A stretch of 64,000 nucleotides of DNA from the NCBI GenBank assembly GCA_032622095.1, contig CP136069.1, positions 17,621,326-17,685,325 on the forward strand, read 5' to 3'. The notes under the pieces were generated by a model. The model was not told the DNA's origin and made no database searches. It saw only the letters and a program-made list of their open reading frames with translations. This DNA comes from Siphonodentalium dalli. Its lineage: Eukaryota > Mollusca > Scaphopoda > Gadilida > Siphonodentaliidae. Below, one piece after another: positions 43,640-56,243 of this stretch. The translations under genes and the position numbers were made by a program. Within the stretch, counting starts at the first letter, position 1; each line of letters opens with the position of its first letter.

Positions 43640-46140
43640 GTCTACCTTATGCGGGTTTTATATGGTTGGTCAGCCAAATCAAAAGTTTGATAAATTTGAT
43701 TCACAGCGAGTAGTAGACGAGTTGTGAGCTTTCTTGGGGGTTTTCGTTTCGCTTCACTACACTCAACTTGGGCTTTGGATACTGATATATCCTCCCCAAT
43801 AAAGCCTGACAGGCATTTCACTCTAACCACCGCGGTGAAACCCGATGTAAATGCTTAACTATTAATAGCCTGCCAGGCTGTGGTAGACCAGACACTTAAC
43901 AGACATTCTAGTATATCATATGCAATCTTAACTCATTTCTGCATCGTCTGTTTTGCGAGTCTACACAGCGCCTACATAGTTGATTGTCAAGTGGTGCGAA
44001 ATGAACATTCCCCATGAAGCCAAACGTATATTTGTGTTTTATGTGTATATTTTATATAAACAAAATAAATATAGAAATCGTAATATGGTTGGTCTGTCTT
44101 AAATTGATAGTAATGAAATATATCTTATTGCATTACTGTAGTTTTATACAGACCAACAATACTCGAGATATGACGCACGATCACGACAGGGCATGAGTTA
44201 ATCTGCTAGAACAGGTTCCCTCACAGGGCCAGGCCATGTGGTGTTATTTAAGGTCGACGCCGCTTATCATGGCACCTCTCCGATTCCAGAGCAGACTGTG
44301 TTACAGTACGTCCAAGTCGTATACGTGCGGAATCATTTATACAGATTACTTCTCAGAGATAGGCTGTTCAGACAAAGCTTTTGTTTATACCGTCAGTGCC
44401 GTGGACTTGTCCGTCCATCCACCCCACCTCCGCGGTGCGATGTACATATGTACATCTGTTTGGTTTTGCAGTTGATAGATATTATAACTGTATTTTGTAT
44501 GAAGAATCACAAACACCAACTTGAAAAATATGACCTCTGGTTCGTGTCCAGACGTGATCTTGTGCTCATAGTCTCCTAAACGTAACCTGTCAAATATTAT
44601 ATATTTATGTTGTACTCTGTTTCAGCTTAGTATTCTATGTACATGCTTATTAATGACCATATATCTATAGTTTCACACATCTTATAATTTTATACTAGTC
44701 CGATAGAGAAATTGGGAATGTTCAGTTTGAGAATAATTTAGCTCTATTCAGCTCGGTTTACGACTAGTTTCAATTAAATTAAATTTACTGGCTTACCTTT
44801 TTGCTCAGCTGATAAATTTTCACGTCTAATTGTAAGTCTAGTCAGCTTCTCCTTATGTCGGTCGTGGAATCCTGCGGTCATGCTGTCACCATTCGTGCAG
44901 GTTATCACCATCACATATGTGTTCTCAAATTATTTCTAGTGGTTATCACCTGTGCCCAATTACAGTCTTCCAAAACGCTCTGGCAGACCGAGCACCATGG
45001 GTTAATTCGGTCACAGTTGTTAGCCATATACCGGTGGACGTCTATGCTTTGGTGAGACCCGCGCCCGCCACCTGTGCATTTGCGCGATAGCCTTGTTATG
45101 GACGCACTGACTCACACACTCCTCATCGAGCACGTATCTTCCTTTGACTTCGTTGTACCTACCAGTTCAATCATACTGGTACACGTGAACGCTTTTGCTG
45201 CCTTTATCAGAGAATACGTTGTACCTACTAGAGTCACCGATTCCTAGTACGCTTGAACTGTTCTCCGGGAGGCAGCTGCAGGTTGCTCGATACTGCCATT
45301 TGTGTGGTTCAGTGCTCCTAAGGTGTGTAACCATTTGCACTCGTGTGCGACTCCAATGTCTGGCCGGTAACCATATGGTAATGATACAAGACCTCTGTCC
45401 TTGACAGCTCTATCATTCGCATTTGCGCGAAAGCTCCTTGGACCATCCAAGGTCCGACAGGTAACCATATGGTAATGGTACAAGACTGTCTGTCCTTGAC
45501 ATCTCTACCATTCGCGTATGCGCGAAAGCTCCTTGGATCTACTTGATATGCATGATTGTCTGGTTCCACGTTTGGTGGGCTTTGGATACTGATATACCCC
45601 CCCCCCAATAAAGCCTGACAGGCATTTCACTCTAACCACCGCGGTGAAACCAGATGTAAATGCTTAACTACTAATAGCCTGCCAGGCCTATCATGTTTTC
45701 AATCACTGTGGTAGACCAGACACTTAACAGACATTCTAGTTGTGAGCGTTCTTGGGGGTTTTCGTTTCGCTTCACTACACTCAACTTGGGCTTTGGATAC
45801 TGATATATCCTCCCCAATAAAGCCTGACAGGCATTTCACTATAACCACCGCGGTGAAACCCGATGTAAATGCTTAACTACTAATAGCCTCCCAGGCCTAT
45901 CATGTTTTCAATCACTGTGGTAGACCAGACACTTAACAGACAGTCTAGTATCATATGCAATCTTAACTCATTTCTGCATTGTCTGTATAACGGGTCTACA
46001 CAGCGCCTACATAGTTGATTGTCAAGTGGAGCGAAATGAACATTACCCATGAAGCCAAACGTATATTTGTGTTTTTTGTGTATATTTTATATAATCAAAA
46101 TAAATATAGAAATCGTCATATGGATGGTATGTCTTAAATA
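43640..46140. repeat. Region with a block present three times
   Basis: A block beginning TTCTTGGGGGTTTTCGTTTC, with GGGCTTTGGATACTGATATA, CAATAAAGCCTGACAGGCAT, AACCACCGCGGTGAAACC and CACTTAACAGACATTCTAGT, occurs at about 43730-44170, 45573-45735 (shorter) and 45740-46140. The longer two extend through GTCTACACAGCGCCTACATA and AAACGTATATTTGTGTTTT. Between them, 45350-45545 has a separate 100-bp tandem duplication (GGTAACCATATGGTAATG, GCGCGAAAGCTCCTTGGA). Short frames at 44236-44579 match no domain. Confidence 0.8.
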
Positions 46141-47377
46141 ACATTTAACAGCCGAGTTTCATAAAATCTTATATCCCAATATAACGGGTTTCAGATCTTG
46201 TATAGCACATGCAAAACTAGAACTTTATGCCTTTTTAACAAATCAAAATCCTTAGAAGCTACAACATGCATACATGTACAGGGTTGGATGAGTCACTTCA
46301 CAATCGTATATGCCTGACAGTATTGCACACTCTGAGGCTGGCGACGGAAACTATAGTTCCCCAAATTTGCCTCTTTGTTTTTGTGCCTATTTTCGATAGT
46401 GCAACGAAGTTGACAATAATTTAACTTTAATGAGCAAAGCAATGAATTGTTGTGTTGGTGTCAGGTGCTGCTTTTTGCAATAGTATCAATTCGCCTGAAT
46501 CAATGTAAAGATGAGTTGTCATTTTGTTGGCGCGATGTCACGTGGTATGTAACTTATTTGCACGCGCTGCCCAGGAAGTACGTATTGATTCATAACTAGT
46601 GAGAGATACGGAAATATGTAATGGTTTTTAAATGATATAATAGGGGTTTAGTGTGATATATTTATAAATATACCATTTTATACACTAATATTATATATTA
46701 TGATTTAATGTATTTCAAAATTGACTTTTTCAAAATCTTTTTGGAATTTCGGTTTAAAATTTGTCACAAGCGATTAAAGTATCATAATATTTAAAAATCA
46801 ACTATTTGGAAATTATAACCTATTTACTAAATTTTTGTTGTCATGAAAAATATGTAAGATGTTGATGTTTTCGGTACCAAGAAATTCGGTAAGATGGAAC
46901 TTTTTCAAGAGTGTAGTTCATATATATGTGATAATGATAGGAGACTTACTGTTTCTTGGTTCAAGAAATTTTATAATTATTTCATTTTAAAAAACAGCCC
47001 CCACCCCATAAATAATTTTCTATATTGAAGAATGTTCATGCCATGCCTGCTGATCAACACCAGTTTTTGGCTGAGATGAGTTTTAGGTCATAGGTGCCAA
47101 GCCAAATTCCCAACTGACCAGGTATCTATAATAATGTGGCCTATTTCCAGTTGATTTCTCCTAGCTTGAGCGGACCAGCCTACATACCATCATTTTTTTC
47201 ATTTGGTTTAACTATTTGTGGCTGCTTTAATCTTTATTGTAATATATGCGGTATGATATTATATTATGCAACTAAACATGCAGTAACTCAACATTATGTC
47301 ACAAATGAAGCCTCCTTTCATAGAGCCAAGATAATAACTACTTGGCTTTATCGGATTGTTGTTTGACATTGGCTGCG
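46141..47377. other. Gene-free intergenic sequence
   Basis: No exon, RNA gene or clear repeat structure seen. AT-rich from about 46620 to 46990. Confidence 0.5.
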
Positions 47378-48145
47378 GACACACGTACCACAGTAGCGAT
47401 GGCATAGTAGTAGTTATGGTGGAGTTTGGTGACAATTGGTCATCATAATAAATATGCCATAGCAAGCCATGTCGCCCGCTGCAAATTCGCACAATGAGTC
47501 TACCAAGCTCTACCAGCGATGCTCGATCTCTCAATGGTGTATCTTCCTGAATGTCTTGTCGCTGTCGATCTTTACTCAACACGCAGTGTTATATTTTGCA
47601 TGCTAACACACAAGTGCACTTGATAAGGTAATGAATAACCCATTTATGTCAAGTCATGATTGTTCTTACTAAGAACAAATCGCCCGTGTAATTTCTCAGC
47701 AAATGTAAATGAGTCAAACATTATGCGTAGAACTAAACGTCGCAAAATAAAAAAAACTCAATTGGGGAACTGTCTTAATACTCATGAAATTAATATAAGT
47801 AGTTAAACATGCATTGTGATAATATAAAAACGTACCACCACGTGCATGATATGTGAGTGAATGAGGAATTGCCACAAAGCCACGGTCAAACACAATTCTG
47901 GACGATCGATCGTGCAATTATATATATTGTTGCGAATACAATTTAGCAAAACGTGATGAGTAGAGATCAACCTTGGTGAAACGGAATGGTTTAATTGGTC
48001 CAGTCGACTCATTGTGCGGAAACTCAGCGGGCAACATGGCTGGCTATGGCATATTAAGTTTGATGACCAATTGTCACCAAACTCCACCGTAATAAATTGT
48101 CACACCTGCTATGCCATCGCTACTGTGGTACGTGTATCTGCAGCA
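47378..48145. repeat. Inverted duplication, arms of about 125-140 bp
   Basis: The left arm (47378-47505) and right arm (48000-48145) are reverse complements with scattered differences. Shared: GACTCATTGTGCG, GACCAATTGTCACCAAACTC, TATGCCATCGCTACTGTGGT and ACGTGT. The spacer is about 500 bp. Read in the matching frame both arms are open: RLIVRICSGRHGLLWHIYYD on the minus strand and RKLSGQHGWLWHIKFDDQLS on the plus strand. I do not recognise the peptide, and the open frame may be chance. Confidence 0.75.
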
Positions 48146-48639
48146 TTTACCAATAATTTGAGCGGTTCTTTGTACTTAAAGGGACTAAAAAAGAAAATAA
48201 CTTTTTCAACATCACGTAAGCATTTAAGTCCTTTGTGTTCGTCTTCTCTTAATAATTGTTCAGGTTCTATATACAATGAAGATGGTGATATGTGAAATTA
48301 AAGATATTTTGTCAGATTGATCCATATAAAGTCTTTGTTGAAAATCTCTTGAACGTGTTTGCCTGGGTATATATGCAAAATGTGCGTCTGCCCCTTCTAT
48401 AGAACAGCCTGTCCTTCCGTATAAGCTCATATAGAACTTATTTAAAACACCCAAAATAATCCCATATAGGATTTGAATCTGAATTAAGCTTTATTTGAAC
48501 CTAAATGGGACACGATCAAAACAGTCGTATGGGAGCCAGATGAACGCTCTTTATAATGTGTTTTCACTGCGGCCCGCGCCAATCAATTAAATAACGGGTA
48601 TAATTCGTATATGAGCATGTTTCAGAATCAATTACGTTC

Positions 48640-49592
48640 CCTATGTGAATATTTAGGCCCAATATGAACCTATGTGAATATTTATGTCCTATATGAACCT
48701 ATTTTAATATTTAGGTCATATATGAACCTATGTGAATATCTATGTCCCATATGAACATATGAACATATTTAGGTCCTATATGAACCTATGTGAATATTTA
48801 TGTCCTATATGAACATATGTGAATATTTATGTCCTATACGAACCTATTTGAATATTTAGGTCCTATATGAATCTTTATCATGTCACCTGGTTGAGTCGAC
48901 CAATGAGGACGCTCCGTTGGTAGAGGCATATCAGGAGACATCGGGTCGTCATCTATGTAGCCCGTCCCATATGGAATCCATAACCCCCCTCAGGGTTCCC
49001 ATATGGGGTCGATGTCCGCCATGGTGTATTTTGGCGCCAAGAAAGGGGATATCTGTCGGAAATCAAGTTCTGTTAATTTAAAGACATAGCACCACATACC
49101 AAAACCTGCATGTGATATATTTGAGAAATTCTAAACACTCATAAATTAACTATCAAACTCAAGTTTGTTGTCCTGCTTCTGGTGATTAGCCATTGACTCA
49201 ATGCATTGACGTTCAACGCCCATGACGCGTCACTGTGACGTTACATAAGTTAGTAGCCATAGACAACAAATTTACTTACTGGCAGGTAATGAACTTCGTA
49301 TAAGTAATTCAAATTCTCACACGGAAAACATGATATGTGGGTGTCATGATAAAATCGTTACAGGGCTCGTTGTTGCCGGCTACGGTGACATATTGAGGCT
49401 CAGCGAGATTAATATCGGGCTCGGCTAGCGCCTCGCCCGATATTAATCTCACTTCGCCTCATATGACACCGTATCCGGAAACAACTCGCCCTGTAACTTA
49501 TAATATGAATATTTATGTCCTATATGAACTTATTTTAATATTTATGTCCTATATGAACTTATTTTAATATTTAGGTCCTATATGAACCTATT
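48640..49592. repeat. 28-bp tandem repeat interrupted by a 630-bp segment
   Basis: Units TATGTGAATATTTATGTCCT then ATATGAACC run from about 48640 to 48870 and resume at 49503-49592. The segment between (48872-49500) contains other sequence and ends in the strong hairpin at 49357-49497, so it probably inserted into the array. Confidence 0.85.
49357..49497. repeat. Hairpin with about 65-bp arms
   Basis: GTTACAGGGCTCGTTGTT ... GAGATTAATATCGGGC, a short centre around GGCTAGCGCC, then GCCCGATATTAATCTC ... AACAACTCGCCCTGTAAC. Few mismatches over about 65 bp per arm. Confidence 0.9.
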
Positions 49593-50320
49593 TGCAGGAG
49601 GATATGTTGACCCAGAGTCTTATGCACACGGATAAAAAACAATTTACCTAGCAACTCGGGTGTAGATCATCGTTGGTCGTGCTTTGGTATGGTTATAGCC
49701 TAGCTTGGGGGAAGCGACACACACATACTATACGATATTCATATAGCCATTATTACCAGAGTTATTGCCATTGCCCTTGTTTTGTGTCCGTACAAAAGTT
49801 TGGGTAATCGTATTTGGTTTTGTTTTGGTATGGTGATAGCCCACATGACGGTAAATGATACCCACTTATTACCCGGTGTGTCCAATCATTCTTATCGGAG
49901 TTACGGCCCTTGTTGGACTTTAAAATGTTCACTCAACACAGACATTGTGCATTGTGAGTACGGTATCAATGGTCATACTTAAACTGTTGTTATAGTTTAA
50001 GCATATGCCAGCATTGATGGAAGGGTATTTTATCATGCATCGGGTTACCTCCATAATTTTGTCAGAGCTATGACTTGGAAACACCAGGTATTTTCCATCT
50101 GCGCAACATATTAAGCATATTTATTAGCGTACCAACATATGTATTTGGCACAATAGACCCCACCACCACAAAGACATATATATATAAGACAATGTAACTA
50201 TCTATCAGATGGCACATATTCCCACAAGCTGGCGTTGTCAAGCTGTAGCTAACATATTAAAAAAAAATTGTATTCATATTAAACACAGGTTTGTTCCAGA
50301 AGGACTCTAGTTCATTTTGA
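49593..50320. other. Gene-free intergenic sequence
   Basis: Two diverged units with GG[T/A]ATGGT[T/G]ATAGCC, GACACACACA-like or ATACCCAC, and ACC[A/C]GAGTTA[T/C][T/G]GCC occur near 49680-49770 and 49820-49920. This looks like part of a dispersed family. No gene. Confidence 0.45.
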
Positions 50321-50885
50321 CATATCACCCGACTTGATCGATTGATTGTATCAACAGTTACAGGCATATGAACAGAACAATTCTGGTCAATATTTCTGGT
50401 CGGACATTTACTGCACATCGGCACACCGGCTTAAAAACATTTACGATCAGACCAGAGAGTATATAGCCAGTTTTTGTCGGTGACATTCGTCAAGACTTAT
50501 ATTGGATCAATTTCTGGTAAATTTCAATTAATTTAAGCTCATAAAAGAACTTCTCTTGCACCCATGACAGAGACGTGCAGTTAAATAGCTTTCACGAAAG
50601 TGGGAGACGTAATTTGTCTTCCATTTTGACGACCGTGGGACAAATTATGCTTTGCACTTTCTTGAGAGCTATTTAACTGCATATAGTGCAATAAGACCCA
50701 TAAGAAACAGTTTTTATGGTTTGAAATTAATCAAAATTTACCTGAAATGTCAACGACGAAAAATGGCTATAATTCCTTTAGTAGGTGTGCCCAGTAAATG
50801 TCCGACCATAAATGTTTGGTAAGAATTTTTCTGTTCCGATGTCTGTAACTTTTGATACAATCAACCGATCGAGTCGGGTGATATG
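50321..50885. mobile_element. 565-bp giant foldback (imperfect palindrome)
   Basis: Almost the whole stretch is self-complementary. The ends are CATATCACCCGACTTGATCG and CGATCGAGTCGGGTGATATG. Moving inward, GTCGGACATTTACTG matches CAGTAAATGTCCGAC, and the centre is built on AGTTAAATAGCT...GACGACCGT...AGCTATTTAACT near 50580-50680. Arms are about 280 bp with moderate divergence. No coding capacity; a MITE-type foldback is the likely origin. Confidence 0.85.
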
Positions 50886-50948
50886 CCAATATAGCGCACT
50901 GAAAGAAGTGCCGAATGACGTTGTTCGCATTTTCTATACTATATAGAG

Positions 50949-51050
50949 GATCTGCAACGAGTCCCCAGTTTATAGCGGAATTTACAAAACGAGTCCATTA
51001 AATTAGTATTATAGTAAATTCCGCTGTAAACTGGGGACGAGTTGTAGATT
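50949..51050. repeat. Hairpin with about 38-bp arms
   Basis: GATCTGCAACGAGTCCCCAG then TTTATAGCGGAATTTAC is answered by GTAAATTCCGCTGTAAACTG then GGGACGAGTTGTAGATTC. The loop is about 30 bp. It lies 64 bp from the giant foldback. Confidence 0.85.
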
Positions 51051-53338
51051 CTATTTATTACATGATCCAAATTATACTTATATCAACAAATGGGACTCGA
51101 AACTAACATCGGCTTTTATAAGGCATGCGATGATGTTTCACGTAACTATGCGTTGTTTGCCGCGTAAAGAAATAGTCCCAGATAAATATAGATTCTTTGG
51201 TGTATTTAATGGCGTATATTTAATGTCATAACTTTTCAAACTCTTCATTCATTATAATTTGTTGGAAAAATATTGGAAGCCATAGTATTTGTGACGTAGC
51301 GTACAGAATGTAAACAGACGACACACCGGAAGTCAAATGTCACCTGGCACTATTTCCTGTTATTAAACGAACGTTTAAAGATACGGGCGGCGTTGGCGTT
51401 GGGTATGCTGTTAAAATATTCACATCCGTCGAAAGATTAGTAAAGTATATACCAATCAGAAATATGGCATAACAGCATGTAATTGTCAAATGTGTTTCCT
51501 TTGTTATGTAAACAAAAGCAAAAAACGTTACAGAACCTGGCTTTTGTTTAGATCCGGATATGATAAACATAAAGAGCGTTATTGTTTACTTTGTTACTGT
51601 TTTCCTGATATGGAAATAATAAACAGCGTTTATATCATTTGTGTGTGATTAACCAATATAATTGCGCAGTGTTATGTAAACAGAAGCAACACTTCTGTAA
51701 CACGACCAGGCTCTTGATTGCGTGCGCCATCGTACGTCTTGACGACAATATACTATTTACGCGCTGATTATGTTTAGCATATGAACAAAACTATAAATAT
51801 TTCAATATTCCTACTGTTGATGGCGATTTGAACAAATATGAATATTTCTGCAACGAACGCCGCCCGTGCTTTTAATATCACAATTTCTAGAATGGGTTTA
51901 TTGAATGGAATAAGGGTGGGATTATGTAATAAATAGAGTTCTTTCTCTTCGTTCGTCGGAAACTCTTGATTTTTCGACCTCCCGAGCAAGCAGATATCTC
52001 AGATAGAATGTAGGAAATCGGTTCTCAATTAAATTTGGTAAGGATGTTTGTCACCGGGATGGGTTTGGTAATTGTGCACAATGATGATGATAACATTTTT
52101 AACACTAGAGTTATTTCCCTTTGGTCATCTGGATACCTTAGCCACACTGTTATGGAATCTCGATGAACTGTGGCAAGGATATTGGCATTCAGGAGGGCTT
52201 TGCTATAGAAGTTTAAAAATAACCCATTGCAGTGATCGAAACAATTCCAGTGAGTTTTACACTTGGGACAGGGGCACGGTATACAGTATGTCACGTGGGG
52301 TATGCGCGGGGAGAATCCCATCTCTTGTTATGTATGATTGTTGACATATCCAGAACCTGTTTTTAACGAGAATGTTCAACCTGGCATTGCATTGATCAGT
52401 AAATATTTTTATTATTAGAAATTATGCAATAGATCATTGGATAGCTATATACTGAAGAACCCAGCTTTTCAACCAATGACGTGATCTGGATGAATGGCCT
52501 TCATCCTGAAATTAGAAGATACAAATATCGATATTAAAATGATGGGAGGGGGTGACGATACCCTCCGAATTGGTGAAAAATATGCGATATGTGGTCACAT
52601 GCCCCGACATCAGCCATGGTTGGATTATCATGCAAGTGTGATTCCAAAGATCAGGGACAAAGCTACATGTACATGACGCGCTCTGAATTTCAACTATCCA
52701 ACCGACCACGCAGTGCATGAATCCATACATGTTAGTGCACTGTAAATTACTGGAACGAGCGAAAGAGACTATGGGAATATCGGTGCATGACAGCAGCATA
52801 TAAAGTGTAAGAATGTTCAAAAGTTTTGAAGGGAGGTTGGCGATATAATTGTTGTTCATTGATTTATATTTATTTATTTATAGCATCCAAAACAAACTTA
52901 TTTTAAACAAGTAAACATAGAAAACAATGGATATGCAACGGGGACTGGACCATAAGTTGTGTCCACTTGCAATTAAAATTAGCTAATTCAATAGAGTTGC
53001 CCTTCTTTAATTTGTGCAGTGAATTCATTTATGTATGAATCGAAGGAAGCGTCTAACAGGATCAAAGAGGGAACTATGTTGCTTATATAAACTCATTTAA
53101 TCTGACAAACATTACATTCTACTACCAGTATATGCCATGGGGATTACCTATTATGTTATAATGCCCCTGAATTTTAACAAGTGTCATTTGTTGTCTATAA
53201 ATTGACAACTCTCCATTATAACATGTGATCCTAAATTCCCCCAGTGCCTTTCAATTCACGCTACTGCCCAGCGGCGATAACCACGCCTGCCATAAATTGC
53301 CAGACTGAATTATAGCAGGTTAGACACCACACGCCGAT
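51051..53338. other. Gene-free intergenic sequence
   Basis: No convincing exon. Near 51540-51730 a short phrase (CAGAACCTGGCTTTTGTTTAG / CGACCAGGCTCTTGATTG) is loosely repeated. The frames at 52072-52344 and 52494-52859 have no domain. Confidence 0.45.
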
Positions 53339-53660
53339 ATGTCTGACAACAAGGAACGACGTGTTTCAAATTTGGTGGACTTACCACCAGATTTCGCTGG
53401 ATTGTTCTTCAATTCGACTGGCACTTCATTGAAATCGCGACAGCAAGGATACAAGTACTTTAGTGAAGGCTACATACATTCAGTTTCAATGTTTATTTGC
53501 GACGACAAGCTCTTTATTTGGGGCAAATTACCACCGAAGCATGATGAAAAATGAACCTGTACATGGCGTCGATTTTGAGATAAATTGTTCCATAATTTCG
53601 GATATTCACTGTTCTTGTCAAGCTGGATATGTAACACATAATAAATATTCAATGTTATTA
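53339..53660 (+). pseudogene. Frameshifted SWIM zinc-finger gene fragment
   Basis: The first frame starts MSDNKERRVSNLVDLPPDFA and contains KYFSEGYIHSVSMFICDDK, then stops at 53554. One frame over, the sequence continues YHRSMMKNEPVHGVDFEI and HCSCQAGYVTHN. Joined in thought, this follows the order Y-F-x-E-G-Y-x-H-x-V ... Y-R-S-M-K-K-N-E-x-x-H ... C-x-C-x-A-G ... H seen upstream of and in SWIM domains of invertebrate proteins. The frameshift lies near 53520-53530 and the later C-x-H of the finger is damaged (VTH). SWIM domains are zinc-binding DNA- or protein-interaction modules. It is a decayed copy. The intact parent gene is not in the window. Confidence 0.65.
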
Positions 53661-54600
53661 TAATTTATCTCTTCACAATAGACGCACGATCTATCAATTT
53701 ATCGATGGTGTACCATACAATTTCCATATTTCGATAAAAATTCGAGGACTTGTATGTTTTCATCCGTTGTAGTCAGTTTTTTGTACTTTTTCGAAGATGC
53801 ACCATACTGGTATCAAAAAGTGTTCCATGTCATAATTGATTGCTTTTTTCTGGATAACTGGTTGTTTTTTTCTGGATAATGATACATATTCTAATAGATG
53901 GGCAATATTGGATCCTATACTGGACTTATGAACGTGAACGTATTGATCATATATGGAGATGGTTTTGTCATCGACCGCCTTCAACCTCTTTGACTAAACT
54001 ATCTATCTATACGTACATGTACGTAGCAGCCCACCATCCTACCCGATACACCAAAGCATCTGATATTTGTTTTGTTTTCTTTATTAACTCCTTAGTCACT
54101 AATTTAGAATTTGAAAATACCACGCCTATACAGAAAATGGGGGCAATGCCATACATACGGCATATATTGCTATAATAGTGTTTATATATGTCCTAGAATA
54201 ATATAGGGACTGTTTGCCGTGTGTATGGAGCCTCTGTGTGTTGTAACTTGTAATAATTTTCCCACAATGACGTAGAGCAGACCACCCTATTATCAAGAAG
54301 GGCGTTATGGAACAACATCTGTACAATATATAATAATCCTTTTATTTCAGACAAAAAGAGCGCCCTTATCCCTGCCACGTGGGTGTGCATGGGCTATGTA
54401 AAAACGTGACTTATATATCTAAGGAATTAATAAAGACATTTAAATTACTACACACGTGCAACCTTATGCGAGGCACTCGTGCCTAAAGAAATGCGTTCAT
54501 TCACACGCGATTCACTTGTCATTGTTGTGTATTTGTGTGTATATATATTGTTTATTCTATACATGTATAGTGTATATAATCTGACTCTCCATAGAGGAGG
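53661..54600. other. Gene-free intergenic sequence
   Basis: No exon recognised. A short tandem phrase (TTTTTTCTGGATAA) repeats at 53844-53878. Short frames at 53879-54175 and 54126-54390 look like chance. Confidence 0.5.
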
Positions 54601-55400
54601 TACATGTATTAAAGATATACCTATGCGGTTTTCCCACAGGGACGTTACATTATTTGTAACACCAATCAACGAGTGGTCTCTGTGGATCTCAGAAATCATG
54701 TGTATAGCGGTCGTGTTGTAAATATAGAAGGCCGGTGACTTCTCTGATCGAGAGGTCACGGTCGATACACGCTTTGTGTGATAACCAAAGTTAAGCAACA
54801 TCGGGTGCAGTTATTCCATGGATGTGTGACCGGCTTGGGATTTCGGGTGCTGCCGCGGCCAACTTTCGGTGCGACTCCCACACTTCTCTCTCACACCCTC
54901 TCCCCCCCTCTCTCTCTCTCTCTCTCTCTCGTTCTGTTACACATGTAACGTAATGTTCGTAACAATTTATCGCTACACTGAGACGAGTTGAAAAAATATA
55001 CTGCAGTTTTCTCACAGGGACTTTATATCATTTGTAACACAGTCCTGTCTACGAGCGGTCACTGTGGATCTCTGAAATCGATTCGTAACACATTGTAACA
55101 TATCGCTGCATTGAGATGAGTTTTAATAATATGCTGCGGTTTTTTTTGGGAGGGGGGGGGGCACTTAATATCATTTGTAACATGTACCGGTAACGCCTCA
55201 TAACACTTTGCAACATATCGCTACAATAAAAGGAGGTGAAGAAACATTGAATGCTGCATTTTTTACGGGGACTTTGTAAGTTTCAGTTTGTAGGGCTAGT
55301 CTCTGTGGAATCTCAGAAATCGTGAAACGCTTTGTAACATATCGTTACACTGAGACGAAGGGAAAAAATATGTTGCAGTTTTCTCACGGGACTGGTACAA
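54601..55400. repeat. About 130-bp tandem repeat, four diverged units
   Basis: Units share GC[G/A]GTTTT[C/T][C/T]CACAGGGAC, ATCATTTGTAACA, TGTGGATCTC[A/T]GAAATC and AACATATCGCT[A/G]CA. Units lie near 54625, 55000, 55130 and 55270, with a partial one near 55375. The first is interrupted by the 5S-like sequence and a CT-rich stretch (54726-54955). Confidence 0.75.
54731..54862 (+). ncRNA. 5S rRNA-derived sequence (pseudogene or 5S-type SINE head)
   Basis: AAAGTTAAGCAACATCGGGT, then GCAGTTATTCCATGGATG, GTGACCGGCTTGGGA, TTCGGGTGCTG. These follow the 3' half of animal 5S rRNA (AAGCTAAGCA..GTCGGG, GTTAGTACTTGGATGGG, GACCGCCTGGGAATACCGGG, TGCTGTAGGC) in order and spacing. This region carries the internal control elements of 5S genes. 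The 5' half is hard to align, and no T-run terminator follows directly; a long CT repeat follows instead. It is inserted in a tandem-repeat unit. A 5S pseudogene or a SINE3-type element is likely; a functional 5S gene is unlikely. Confidence 0.65.
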
Positions 55401-55495
55401 TGTTTGGGGACATCTGTAAACAGTAATTAAAAATTTCATCCTATAATAAAAATTGTAGTGCCCAGAATATATAACCACTAATTTTAATACTCTTA

Positions 55496-55630
55496 CCACA
55501 GGAGCTTGGAACTTGATCAATAACTGCCTTAATAATGATAATTAGCTTTTTTTTTGGCCCAGCATTATGGCAAAAAAATGGTAATTAGGCTAATTAATGC
55601 AATTATTAATCAAGTTCCACACTCCTGTGG
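55496..55630. repeat. Hairpin with about 45-bp arms
   Basis: CCACAGGAGCTTGGAACTTG then ATCAATAA pairs with TTATTAAT then CAAGTTCCACACTCCTGTGG. The inner part (AATTAGC / GCTAATTA) also pairs. The loop is about 40 bp. Confidence 0.85.
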
Positions 55631-56243
55631 TCTTACAAAATGACAAGTGGTGCCTGCTGGGAAAATGTAAATAAAATTATAAATGAAACGAAAACTAAAA
55701 AGTTGTGTATGTTTAGTCATGCATTTCGTAACGAAACGTCGCAAATACGACCAAATTTACACTCTGTAAACAGCTTGGGAATGTTTATTATGGATAGTTA
55801 TTTATTATTCTTTTATTGGCTTTCATAGCGTTCGTGAAAAAAAATATGTGCTGCGAAGCGAGTGCGAAGAAAAATAGCGTCCTTAGTTACTATGCAACGG
55901 ACTACAAATATCATTGCGCGCAAGTACTTTTGGGTCGTTTTTGTTGCACTGATAAAATCTCGACCTAATGTAATTATCCGATATAATTACATTAGCTTTG
56001 ATAAACTCAACGGCAATTTACTATAGAAAATGAAGTGGGTGTAATTATTGCGCAATAATTAATAAAAACATACTCAAAACAATTTTGGAAAAAAATCCAT
56101 TTTTTAATTAACTTTTTTTTGGTCATAACATCAACAATCGAAATAAAAACGTCCAATGCGGGCCATTTATTTCAATGCGGCGGTGCATGATAATCATATA
56201 ACTGTTTTGGCTCATGATGTTTTGAGCTAAAATGGTAACATTT
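55631..56243. other. Gene-free intergenic sequence
   Basis: No exon seen. AT-rich. GTAATTATCCGATATAATTAC near 55969 is a short palindrome. Confidence 0.5.

Noticed and set aside
44236-44579. 113-codon and 79-codon plus frames
   Set aside because: No domain, splice context or codon pattern; they lie between duplicated blocks and look like chance.
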